Assembly: GCA_041570195.1 (NCBI GenBank)
Contig: JBFFWQ010000008.1
Location: 1-64,000, forward strand
DNA from: UBA11865 sp041570195
GTDB lineage: Bacteria; Chloroflexota; Anaerolineae; Promineifilales; Promineifilaceae
Length of the DNA: 64,000 bases
Reading direction: 5' to 3'
A program made the position numbers and the translations under genes. A model generated the notes under the pieces. It was not told where the DNA came from. It saw only the letters and a program-made list of their open reading frames with translations, and ran no database searches. Positions 51,296 to 59,842 of this stretch are shown here, in pieces (position 1 is the first letter of the stretch; every line of letters begins with the position of its first letter).

Positions 51296-52852
51296 ATGTC
51301 AGAGAAGATAAAAGTGACCTATTCAACCCTGGCCAGTCCCAGCCCAAGGCTGGATGAGCTCTATGATGAAGCCGTGCAACGAGTCAGGGCGGAATTTGGC
51401 CAAACCTTCCCCATGTATATCGATGGCGAAGAACGACTTGCGGCTGAGACCTTCACCAAGTTCAGCCCGGTTGATATTGATTTGACGATGGCCCATTTTC
51501 AGAAGGGCACCGAAAGCGACGCCGAGGACGCACTTGCCGCGGCGCGGGCCGCATTCGATGGCTGGCGCAAGACCCCTTGGCAAGAAAGGGTCGCAATTCT
51601 GCGCAGGGCGGCCGATACCATCAGCGATCGCTTGTTTGACATGGCCGCAGTGATGTCGCTCGAAGTCGGCAAGAATCGCCTGGAAGCCCTGGGCGATGTC
51701 GAGGAAACGGCCGATTTGATTCGCTACTACTGCGGTCAGATGGAGGCCAATGAAGGGTTCACGGTCCCACTTCTTTCGGAAAGCCCCAAGCACCACAATC
51801 GCAGCGTGCTGAAGCCTTACGGTGTGTGGGCGGTGATTTCCCCATTCAACTTCCCCGGTGCTTTGGCTGGTGGCCCGGCCGGAGGCGCGCTGGTCGCTGG
51901 CAATACCGTCGTCTTCAAGCCGGCCACCGATACTCCCTATACGGGCTGGCTGCTTACTAGGTGTTTCCGCGATGCCGGCGTACCCGCCGGCGTCTTTAAC
52001 TTTGTAACCGGCGGTGGCCGGACGGTCGGCCAGACAATCATCGACAGCCCTGAAGTTGATGGGATTACCTTCACCGGCAGCTATGATGTTGGTATGCATA
52101 TTATCCGGACCTTTGCCAACAGTCCGCTGCCTCGGCCGGTTATCGCCGAGATGGGAGGTAAGAACCCGACGATTATCAGCCAAAGCGCTGACCTCGATAA
52201 GGCCGCCATCGGCGTCATGCGCTCGGCTTTCGGCCTGCAGGGGCAAAAATGTTCTGCTTGTTCCAGGGTCTACGTTCACAGTAGCGTACGGACTGAATTT
52301 GAGCAGAAACTGCTCGAGTTGACCGAGAAGATAAACGTCGGCGATCCCACCCAGAAGGCGAATTGGATGGGCCCGGTGGTCAACAAGGGCGTGTACGAAG
52401 ATTACCAGACCTTTGCCGCCGAACTGAAAGAATCTAGCAAGATCCTTCATGGGGGGACCGTGCTCGATCTCAATGGCTACTATGTCACACCGTTAATCGC
52501 CACCGACGTGCCCGAGGACCACCGCCTCTGGAAGCTCGAGATGTTCCTGCCTATTGTGACCATTGCCGAGTTTGAAGAGTTGGATGAGGCGATGTCGAAA
52601 GCCAATGATGTAGAGTACGGACTTACGGCGGGCTTCTATAGCGGGGACGACGACGAAATCGAATGGTTCCTCGACAATATTGAGGCAGGCGTACTTTATG
52701 TCAATCGAGAAAGCGGTGCGACGACCGGCGCCTGGCCCGGCTATCAGGCATTCGGCGGCTGGAAGGGAAGCGGATCGACTGGCAAGGCAGGCGGTAGCCG
52801 GTACTATGTGCAGCAGTACATGCACGAGCAAAGCCAGACCATTGTTGGCTAG
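51296..52852 (+). CDS. Aldehyde dehydrogenase, 1-pyrroline-5-carboxylate dehydrogenase-like
   Basis: The 518-aa NAD(P)-dependent enzyme has the ALDH fold with catalytic Glu in EMGGKNPTII and nucleophile C319 in GQKCSACSRVYV, a sequence typical of glutamate-semialdehyde dehydrogenase (PruA/RocA). SPFNFPGALAGGPAGGALVAGN is the cofactor region, and QAFGGWKGSGSTGKAGG near the end is also RocA-like. A strong GGAGGT precedes the ATG. As first gene before two CoA-transferase subunits and a class III aminotransferase, it may oxidise the semialdehyde made by that aminotransferase instead of, or as well as, proline-derived glutamate semialdehyde. Confidence 0.9.
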   Translation: MSEKIKVTYSTLASPSPRLDELYDEAVQRVRAEFGQTFPMYIDGEERLAAETFTKFSPVDIDLTMAHFQKGTESDAEDALAAARAAFDGWRKTPWQERVAILRRAADTISDRLFDMAAVMSLEVGKNRLEALGDVEETADLIRYYCGQMEANEGFTVPLLSESPKHHNRSVLKPYGVWAVISPFNFPGALAGGPAGGALVAGNTVVFKPATDTPYTGWLLTRCFRDAGVPAGVFNFVTGGGRTVGQTIIDSPEVDGITFTGSYDVGMHIIRTFANSPLPRPVIAEMGGKNPTIISQSADLDKAAIGVMRSAFGLQGQKCSACSRVYVHSSVRTEFEQKLLELTEKINVGDPTQKANWMGPVVNKGVYEDYQTFAAELKESSKILHGGTVLDLNGYYVTPLIATDVPEDHRLWKLEMFLPIVTIAEFEELDEAMSKANDVEYGLTAGFYSGDDDEIEWFLDNIEAGVLYVNRESGATTGAWPGYQAFGGWKGSGSTGKAGGSRYYVQQYMHEQSQTIVG

Positions 52853-52932
52853 ATTGGTATGACTGGATGGCTCGAAGACCGGCGTCGAAGCCTATGATGG
52901 CCCCGGTCTTCGACCTCACACAGAATCAAAAG

Positions 52933-53853
52933 ATGAATACAACTAAGCTCTGCTCCATGAAGGAAGCGGTGGATCGATATGTGGCTGACGGCAACACGGT
53001 AGCCATAGAGGGTTTCACCGCTTTTATCGGTTTTGCGGCCGCCCACGAGATCATTCGCCAGAAAAAGCAGGATCTGACATTATGCCGCCTGACACCTGAC
53101 CTGGTCTACGACCAAATGGTAGCTGCTGGCGTTGCCGGCAAGCTGATCTTCAGCTACCTGGGCAATCCAGGAGTAGGCAGCCTGCACTGTGTTCGACGGG
53201 CGGTTGAGAAAAGCTACCCAAGGCCAATTGCCGTCGAAGAATACTCGCATTTCGGCATGGTCGGTCGCTATCTGGCCGGGGCCAGCAACCTGCCTTTCTT
53301 CCCCCTGCGCAGTTATGCCGGAAGCGATCTACCTGCGGCTAATGATCGAATACGCTTCGTCGAGAGTCCCTATGGCAACGGCCAGATCGCGGTCGTCCCT
53401 CCACTGAAACCCGACGTCGCCATCCTACATGCCCAGCGGGCGGACGCTCATGGTAATACGCAGCTATGGGGGCTACTTGGCGTTCAAAAAGAGGCGGCTT
53501 TTGCTGCCGAGAAGGTCATCATCGTGGTCGAGGAAGTAGTTGACGAGACGACAATAAGGCGCGACCCAAATCGCACACTCATTCCGGGTCTCATTGTCGA
53601 TGCGGTTGTACGCGAACCGTACGGCGCGCACCCGAGTTACGTTCAAGGCTACTACGATCGTGACAACGCATTCTATCTGGCCTGGGACAGCGTCTCCCGC
53701 GATCCCGACAAGACGGCCGCCTGGCTGCAGGAGTGGGTCTACGATGTCCCAGACAGGGCTTCTTACTTGGAGAAGCTCGGTTTAGAACGGTTGGCCAGCC
53801 TGGAGCCCGGCGAACTGATCGCCGAACCCGTTAACTACGGACGCTACGCCTGA
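52933..53853 (+). CDS. CoA-transferase subunit A (glutaconate/3-oxoacid type)
   Basis: The 306-aa protein is the alpha subunit of a family I CoA-transferase. Visible motifs are VADGNTVAIEGFTAFIGFAA, a CoA-transferase N-terminal loop, SYLGNPGVGS, and the C-terminal half with HAQRADAHGNTQLWG. The subunit with the catalytic Glu is encoded just downstream. ATG 52933 matches family starts, though an earlier in-frame ATG at 52867 has no better ribosome site. Together the subunits move CoA between acids. Confidence 0.85.
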   Translation: MNTTKLCSMKEAVDRYVADGNTVAIEGFTAFIGFAAAHEIIRQKKQDLTLCRLTPDLVYDQMVAAGVAGKLIFSYLGNPGVGSLHCVRRAVEKSYPRPIAVEEYSHFGMVGRYLAGASNLPFFPLRSYAGSDLPAANDRIRFVESPYGNGQIAVVPPLKPDVAILHAQRADAHGNTQLWGLLGVQKEAAFAAEKVIIVVEEVVDETTIRRDPNRTLIPGLIVDAVVREPYGAHPSYVQGYYDRDNAFYLAWDSVSRDPDKTAAWLQEWVYDVPDRASYLEKLGLERLASLEPGELIAEPVNYGRYA

Positions 53854-53873
53854 TCTGAGACGGGAGATACCTC

Positions 53874-54632
53874 ATGAAGTACACACCTTCGGAACTGATG
53901 ATCGTCGGCGCGTCCCGCGCCTTGCTTGGGAGTCGAGTCGTTTTCGTCGGCGTGGGCCTACCCAATATTGCTTGCAATCTTGCCAGGAGAAGTCATTCGC
54001 CTGATCTCGAGTTGGTTTATGAAAGCGGCATCTTCGGTGCGCATCCGGCTCGTCTGCCTTTGTCGATTGGCGATCCAACGCTGGTAAGTGACGCAACTTC
54101 GGCCACTAGCATGGCTGATCTTTTTATGCTCTATTTGCAAGGCGGCCTGGTCGACACGGCCCTACTTGGCGGGGCTCAGATCGACCGCTTTGGAAATCTG
54201 AATACAACCGTGATCGGCGAATACGGGAAGCCCAAGGTCAGGCTGCCCGGATCAGGTGGCGCCTGTGAGATCGCATCGAATGCCGGACAGGTATTGATTA
54301 TCATGCGTCTCAAACGCAGGGCGTTCGTGGAAGAACTCGATTTCGTGACCAGTCCGGGCCACCTCGACGGCGCCGGCGGCCGCGCGAGGCTGGGACTAGC
54401 GGGCGGCGGACCCAAACTTGTCATTACCGACCGCGCCCTGTTTCGATTTGACGATCAAAGTGGCGAAATGACCCTGACTGAAATCGCTCCAGGTGAAAGC
54501 ATTGCCAGCATCCAGAGCGAAGTAGGCTGGTCACTTAGAATAGCATCTGACGTTGTGGAAATGAAGCCACCAGACGAGCAAGAGCTACAGAGGATCAGGC
54601 ATGAACTCGATCCTGAAGGCCTTTATCGCTAA
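53874..54632 (+). CDS. CoA-transferase subunit B (glutaconate/3-oxoacid type)
   Basis: The 252-aa protein is the beta subunit. The candidate catalytic Glu is E50 in LVYESGIFGAHP, which would form the glutamyl-CoA thioester. GALLGG-like TALLGGAQIDRFGNLNTT and PGSGGACEIASNAG are typical. It starts 20 bases after subunit A with GGGAGA before the ATG. Family relatives handle glutaconate, glutarate, 3-oxoadipate or acetate; the neighbours favour a dicarboxylate or amino-acid-derived acid. Confidence 0.87.
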   Translation: MKYTPSELMIVGASRALLGSRVVFVGVGLPNIACNLARRSHSPDLELVYESGIFGAHPARLPLSIGDPTLVSDATSATSMADLFMLYLQGGLVDTALLGGAQIDRFGNLNTTVIGEYGKPKVRLPGSGGACEIASNAGQVLIIMRLKRRAFVEELDFVTSPGHLDGAGGRARLGLAGGGPKLVITDRALFRFDDQSGEMTLTEIAPGESIASIQSEVGWSLRIASDVVEMKPPDEQELQRIRHELDPEGLYR

Positions 54633-54698
54633 GCAAGCCTGGGTTCAACATCGGAATTAGCCTTTCGATACTAGCAGCTTGCCTACAGGAGAAATTGT

Positions 54699-56021
54699 GT
54701 GAACGACTACGCGTTCCCTACCGGCAATGTCTTCTATCGCAAGATGGATCATGGCCGGCCGATGATAGCCTTCGGCGAGGGCGTCTATTTGTATGACCAG
54801 CAAGGCAAGAGATACCTTGACGGATCCGGCGGCCCTCTCGTCGTAAACGTCGGTCACGGTCGGCCCGAAGTTGTGGAAGCAATGCACCAACAACTGGCCA
54901 AGGCTGCCTACGTTCACGCCATCATGTTCACCAGTGAAGCGCTTGAGGAATACGCGGCTGAATTGGCCGAAGTGGTCAACATGCCAGATCCGCGCTTCTT
55001 CTTCCTAAGCAGTGGTAGCGAAGTCGTTGAAACGGCGATCAAGTTGGCCCGGCAGATCCAGTTAGCGCGCGGTGAAGATGATCGCCATCTTATAGTCTCC
55101 CGCCATCAGAGCTATCACGGCATGACTTTAGGCGCATTAAGTGTCAGCGGCCGGCCGGCTCTCAGGAAGCCCTTCCTGGACATGATGCGCGATATGCCCC
55201 ATGTGCAACCGCCCTACCCATACCGTGACGATCTGGATGGCGAACAGGCTGCGAAACAGCTGGAACAAGTGTTCCTTGAGCATGGCCCAGAGCGGGTAGC
55301 AGGTTTCATAGCCGAACCGATCAGTGGCGCCAGTCTGGGAGCAGTTATTCCCCCGAATGACTATTGGCCCAGGATCAGGCAAGTATGTGATCAATACGGG
55401 GTACTCTTGATTGCCGATGAAGTGTTGGTCGGCTTCGGCCGGACCGGCAAATGGTGGGCACTGGAACACTGGGACGTTACGCCGGACATCCTAGTAAGCG
55501 CCAAAGGGGCAGCCGGTGGCTACTTCCCATTTGGTTTTGCTGCTGCCAAGTGCGACGATGTTCAGCAAATTCGCAACTCACTTGGCGATTTCAACCACGG
55601 CGGCACATTCAGTCATCACGCTGTGGGCGCGGCGGCCGGTCTGGCAACGCTGCGCATCATCAAGGATGAGAAGTTGGTGCAGAACGCTGCCCGTCTGGGT
55701 GCCTTACTTGGGGCCAAACTTCATGCGACTTTAGGTAACTTGCCTCAGGTCGGCAACATTCGGGGCCGCGGTTTGCTCTGGGCTGTTGAGATCGTACGCG
55801 ACCGCCAAACAAAGGAGCCCTTCCCGGCCGACCAGCACATCGCCTGGCACATCTGGCGACGAGCCTTTGAGCTGGGGCTCGTCGTATACTATTCGCAGGG
55901 CTGCGCTGACGGTGTCGACGGCGATCTCATCTTGGTCGGCCCACCTCTGATAGTCAACGAGAGCCATATTGACGAATTGGTCTCTCTTTTGGCTCAGGCA
56001 TTCTCGGATCACTTCCATTAG
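54699..56021 (+). CDS. Class III (omega-amino acid) aminotransferase
   Basis: The 440-aa PLP enzyme has the class III layout: YLYDQQGKRYLDGSGGP, FLSSGSEVVETAIKLARQ, SRHQSYHGMTLGALSVSG, GFIAEPISGASLGAV, LLIADEVLVGFGRTGKWWA and the PLP Lys in LVSAKGAAGGYFPFG. Such enzymes move amino groups from GABA, beta-alanine, 5-aminovalerate, lysine or ornithine. The start is GTG 54699 with AGGAGA upstream. As last gene of the operon it would give the semialdehyde for the aldehyde dehydrogenase. The precise substrate is not shown. Confidence 0.9.
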   Translation: MNDYAFPTGNVFYRKMDHGRPMIAFGEGVYLYDQQGKRYLDGSGGPLVVNVGHGRPEVVEAMHQQLAKAAYVHAIMFTSEALEEYAAELAEVVNMPDPRFFFLSSGSEVVETAIKLARQIQLARGEDDRHLIVSRHQSYHGMTLGALSVSGRPALRKPFLDMMRDMPHVQPPYPYRDDLDGEQAAKQLEQVFLEHGPERVAGFIAEPISGASLGAVIPPNDYWPRIRQVCDQYGVLLIADEVLVGFGRTGKWWALEHWDVTPDILVSAKGAAGGYFPFGFAAAKCDDVQQIRNSLGDFNHGGTFSHHAVGAAAGLATLRIIKDEKLVQNAARLGALLGAKLHATLGNLPQVGNIRGRGLLWAVEIVRDRQTKEPFPADQHIAWHIWRRAFELGLVVYYSQGCADGVDGDLILVGPPLIVNESHIDELVSLLAQAFSDHFH

Positions 56022-56042
56022 GGGACGCTTGCCGGGAATTTA

Positions 56043-56051
56043 TGATATAAT
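56043..56051 (+). promoter_or_regulatory. Extended -10 promoter for the sensor gene
   Basis: TGATATAAT is a TGn plus perfect TATAAT, 41 bases before the ATG at 56093. No good -35 lies at 17 bases, which suits an extended -10 promoter. Confidence 0.5.
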
Positions 56052-56092
56052 CTTCTTTAGCCGGACTGTTTCCGCTAGTAGTAACCAAACTG

Positions 56093-58519
56093 ATGTCGTT
56101 CTTTCAGCAGCTCGTCGAGTATCTGAGCCAGCCGCCTGACAGCATTGTTTACCACATCGTAACACTGCTGGCCCTGCAGGCGACCTTAGGATTGGCTTGG
56201 TGGCAGGCTCGGCGCCAGCCTGATGATGCCTTTGCCCGCCGACTGGCCTGGGCCTCCGGCGCCATCTTGCTACTGCGCCTGACTGTCCTACTAGCCCTCT
56301 TTGCTACCGTCAACGTGGTGGAGGCAAATGCACTTCTGCCTCCGCTGGAAGGGGCGGTTGATGCGATGACGGTTGCCCTGCTGGTCTGGACGCTCGCGCC
56401 ACAACCGAAGAGCTTGCCCTATCTGGGCAGTGCCCTGCTGCTGATAGTGATCATCATTATCATTTTCATTTATGTGTCATTCGCTCTGGAGTGGCAAGAA
56501 CTGGTTGCAGCGGGCACGGCTGCTGACAAATACATGGGGACTCTGCAGGCGGCCATTTGGGACTTACTACAGATGGCCCTATTGGTCCTGGGGGGCGTGG
56601 CGGTTCTCATCAGCAGAGAAGAACAATGGTCATTGCGGTTGGCAATTCTGGCCGTACTGTTTGCTGCCCACACCCTGAGCCTATGGTATGGCGATACCCT
56701 TAGCCCACCGAATGTCGAGGTATCGTTCTGGATCCGGCTTGGAAACATCATTGCTTTTCCGATGCTGGCGGTATTAGCCTACCGTCACAATCTGCAACAT
56801 CTACTCCCAACCAGCTACCTGGGGCGGCCGGTAGTCGAACAGCTTGAGCGTTCTTTGAACCTGTCGCGTCAGGTTTCAGCGTCTCTTGGTACAGATCAGA
56901 CGTTAGCGGATGCGCTCACCATGGCACACGAACTGATCCCAGCCCAGTTTGTGGCCGTTGCTCTAGTCGACAGGGATAGACCACAGCACTTTCAGATTGC
57001 GGCCCGCGTCGAGCATACCGAATCTAACGCCATTCAGGAAAGGCCAGCAATCCGCAAATGGGCACTGAAACGAGATGATTGGCCTAGTTTCGCGCTGGCC
57101 CTCAGACAGCGCCAACAGGTCGAGCTGGTGCCCGATGGACAAGGCGCCAGGCAACTTCATGAATTGCTGCGCGAACTGGACCTGAATGAACTTGGCGCAT
57201 TGTTGATCGAACCACTGACATTGGACTCGGCCGAGATCGGGTTGCTCCTCCTCCTGACCGATCAGCATGCTACCGCCTGGCCGGATGATCAGAAACACTT
57301 ATGCCAGGCTCTCGGGCAGTTCCTAGCTCAGGCAATCTACAATGCCAATCGCTATCAATTAAGCCTGGCCGGTGAAGCGCCCGAGTTCAAGCTGGAAAAA
57401 GCCAAGCTGTTGAATGAATTGGACGCGATATCTGAAGAACGTGATCTGGCTTTGAGCCGCCAGGAGGAATTGAGTAAGCAGCTTGGGACGACGAGCGACC
57501 TGCTGGTTGCCGAGCGCAAACGAGTGCGCGAAGCAAGTGGGGCACTTGCCATTGCCGCACAGCGACACGCCAAGTCGCAACGGCTTGAAGAAGAAGTCAT
57601 CTCACTTCGGGAGGCGTTGTCAGAAGCGGAATTGGCTCTGGCAAGTGCGGCCGCCGGCGATGCGGGCCTCAGCACGGATTGGGTTATGCGGACCGTGACC
57701 CGTTATTCAGGCGAGCTTGAGGAAGCCCAAGACCACATCAACGCTCTTGAGGAGCAGCTTCAGCAGACACACAACAGCGGCGCGCTGGAGGATATTGCCG
57801 AGTGGGCAAGAGGATTGCGTACGCCACTGACTTCAATCGGCGGCTATACCGATTTGCTACTCAATCAAAACGTGGGACAGATCTCGTCGCAGCAGGAGAG
57901 CCTGCTGCAGCGTATGCAGTTCAACGTCGAGAGCATGATCAATACCATTGATCTGATGATTTCGTCAGTCAGAAGATTGTTATCTGTTCAGTCAGGCGAA
58001 GGCCAAGTGGACGTGCGCAGAGTTATCGAAGCCGCGATAAATGCCGTCAGCCCTGACCTGCAGGCTAAAGCATTGAGGATAGATCTGAGCGTTGCCAATG
58101 ACTTGCCGCCTCTGCAAGACTCGAGTGATGAGTTCTACCGAATCGTTGTTCAGGCCCTCACCGGGGCTTGCCTGGTCTCATCCGCCAATAGTCGTCTGCT
58201 GGTCTCGGCCGAACAGGTGGCGTCGCCAGCAAAGAACGGTAATCCACTTAATGCCCTTCGTTTCCTCCGCTTCTCCATAGGCGATGAAGGCGGCCAGCAC
58301 AGCCATGAGCTGTACGCCCGGGCCATGAAAGGCCAGGAATCGTCACCTCAGGAGCAACAGGGTGTTGACCTTACTGAGCTATCCGCTGCTTTGGAGAACG
58401 CCGCGAGCCTGGCAACTGCTCGGGGTGGAAGGAGTTGGCTCGACCTCACCTTGAAGAACGGAAGTGTTTTGTCAGTGCTATTGCCATTTTCTGGGGTCGG
58501 CGCCACCGAGAGTGGATAG
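56093..58519 (+). CDS. Membrane sensor protein with GAF domain and degenerate histidine-kinase core
   Basis: The 808-aa protein starts with about seven membrane helices (to about residue 240), then a GAF-like domain (about 265-420) and a long coiled coil (about 430-560). Then comes a HisKA-like region, EWARGLRTPLTSIGGYTDLL. The phosphorylated His of the usual SHELRTPL is R573 here, so it cannot autophosphorylate in the normal way. The ATPase part (about 640-800) lacks a clear N-box Asn; a partial G1 (GDEGGQ) and G2-like end (NGSVLSVLLPF) remain. It probably binds a signal or a partner without kinase action. It is followed after 5 bases by the LysM gene, so they are co-transcribed. Confidence 0.75.
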   Translation: MSFFQQLVEYLSQPPDSIVYHIVTLLALQATLGLAWWQARRQPDDAFARRLAWASGAILLLRLTVLLALFATVNVVEANALLPPLEGAVDAMTVALLVWTLAPQPKSLPYLGSALLLIVIIIIIFIYVSFALEWQELVAAGTAADKYMGTLQAAIWDLLQMALLVLGGVAVLISREEQWSLRLAILAVLFAAHTLSLWYGDTLSPPNVEVSFWIRLGNIIAFPMLAVLAYRHNLQHLLPTSYLGRPVVEQLERSLNLSRQVSASLGTDQTLADALTMAHELIPAQFVAVALVDRDRPQHFQIAARVEHTESNAIQERPAIRKWALKRDDWPSFALALRQRQQVELVPDGQGARQLHELLRELDLNELGALLIEPLTLDSAEIGLLLLLTDQHATAWPDDQKHLCQALGQFLAQAIYNANRYQLSLAGEAPEFKLEKAKLLNELDAISEERDLALSRQEELSKQLGTTSDLLVAERKRVREASGALAIAAQRHAKSQRLEEEVISLREALSEAELALASAAAGDAGLSTDWVMRTVTRYSGELEEAQDHINALEEQLQQTHNSGALEDIAEWARGLRTPLTSIGGYTDLLLNQNVGQISSQQESLLQRMQFNVESMINTIDLMISSVRRLLSVQSGEGQVDVRRVIEAAINAVSPDLQAKALRIDLSVANDLPPLQDSSDEFYRIVVQALTGACLVSSANSRLLVSAEQVASPAKNGNPLNALRFLRFSIGDEGGQHSHELYARAMKGQESSPQEQQGVDLTELSAALENAASLATARGGRSWLDLTLKNGSVLSVLLPFSGVGATESG

Positions 58520-58524
58520 GCTCA

Positions 58525-59655
58525 ATGTTCACAGAGGATGGCCGCACGCCAACTGGCGATAGCGTTTTAAGCAGCTTACTGATTGTCGCCGGTGTGATCG
58601 CCACCGTCTTCATGGCCATCTTGCTATCGTTGGCCGATGACCAACAAGTGCGCTTGCCGTCCGCGCCTGCTGATCCCACAGCACTCGCCGTGCTCCCAAC
58701 TCAGACGCCGATTCCACCAACCGCTCCTTTGCCAACGACTGCCCCTACCATTGCGCCGTCCCACACGCCTTCACCGTCGCCCACGCCTGGCGACCTTGCA
58801 ACCCCCACGGCTACGGCAGCGGTCGTCGCCGTCTTGGATTCCTCTGACTGTGGCGCTATTCCTGACAGCTGGGCAGTCTACGCCGTCCAGCCGGGCGACA
58901 CGCTCTACTCGCTCTCGGCCATGTCCGGCGCAACGGCTAGCGAGATCGCACGTGCGAATTGTCTCAACTCAAGCGCACCGCTCCTAGGAAGCCAACTACA
59001 TCTGCCGCCGGCGCCTCCGACGCGTGCACCTTGTGGCCCTCCCATTTGGTGGGCCAGATACATGGTAAATCGGGGCGATACACTGTACTCTCTGGCCCGA
59101 CGTCACGGCACCACTGTCTTCGCCATCATGCAAGCCAATTGCCTGGAAAACACCACGATCTTCTTTGGCAGATATCTCCGCTTGCCGCCGCGTATCGTTG
59201 TCCCGGCGCCACTGCCGACGGCGACGACCACACCGAACCCCACGCCCACGGCCACGCCGAGCCCAACAACCGCGCCCACGATTGCCCCTACCGCCACGCG
59301 CGTTACGGCTGTCGTTCCTTCACCAACCTTCACACCGTCGGCGACCTCGACGCCGCTCGGTACGATGACGCCAACCGCCACGCCGGGTGCGACGTCCACC
59401 TTGCCGGCCACGTCAACGCCAACCACCGCGCCGCCCACTGAGACGCCAACGGTCACACCGTTGCCGACGAACACGCCGGCGACGACTTCTACACCAACTC
59501 CTTTGCCAACTGCCACACCAACGTCGACCTTGACGCCGACGGCGATACCAGAAGCAACCCACACGCCCACGGCAACCCTGACCCCGACGCCGATCCCGAC
59601 CGACGACGCAACTGCTACTCCACCTCAGGAAAGTGATGCAGTCTTTGCCGACTAG
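58525..59655 (+). CDS. Membrane-anchored double-LysM protein with Pro/Thr-rich tail
   Basis: The 376-aa protein has one N-terminal membrane helix (about 16-38), a Pro/Thr linker, then two LysM domains: YAVQPGDTLYSLSAMSGATA and YMVNRGDTLYSLARRHGTTV, each followed by the ANCLN/ANCLE motif with Cys. The last about 160 residues are a low-complexity Thr/Pro/Ala tail (TATPTPT-like, 59200-59640). LysM binds peptidoglycan or chitin sugars, so it may be a cell-wall-bound surface protein; the tail is probably extended and perhaps glycosylated. ATG 58525 is used, since a start at 58435 would lie inside the sensor gene. Confidence 0.85.
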   Translation: MFTEDGRTPTGDSVLSSLLIVAGVIATVFMAILLSLADDQQVRLPSAPADPTALAVLPTQTPIPPTAPLPTTAPTIAPSHTPSPSPTPGDLATPTATAAVVAVLDSSDCGAIPDSWAVYAVQPGDTLYSLSAMSGATASEIARANCLNSSAPLLGSQLHLPPAPPTRAPCGPPIWWARYMVNRGDTLYSLARRHGTTVFAIMQANCLENTTIFFGRYLRLPPRIVVPAPLPTATTTPNPTPTATPSPTTAPTIAPTATRVTAVVPSPTFTPSATSTPLGTMTPTATPGATSTLPATSTPTTAPPTETPTVTPLPTNTPATTSTPTPLPTATPTSTLTPTAIPEATHTPTATLTPTPIPTDDATATPPQESDAVFAD

Positions 59656-59664
59656 CCGGCCGTA

Positions 59665-59692
59665 TTGGACTTGAACGTCCCTGTGCTATAAT
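59665..59692 (+). promoter_or_regulatory. Candidate promoter of the rfbH-like gene
   Basis: TTGGAC (59665-59670) and a perfect TATAAT (59687-59692) are spaced by 16 bases, 150 bases before the ATG at 59843. I see no other element in 59693-59842. Confidence 0.6.
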
Positions 59693-59842
59693 CCCTGGCT
59701 GGTTTCGAGCCTATCGGCGCGATACTATGCGGCCCCATCAGTCAGCGGCATTTGTCTAGTAGACTTCAGATCCCGTGCCCAATTTGGCTGGCTGCCGCAG
59801 TCAAAGATGCCGGCGTCCAACGTTGGCTAGGAGATATAATAA

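Noticed and set aside
59103..59570. 155-codon - strand frame rich in Gly-Val repeats
   Set aside because: It is the reverse shadow of the Thr/Pro-coding tail of the LysM gene.
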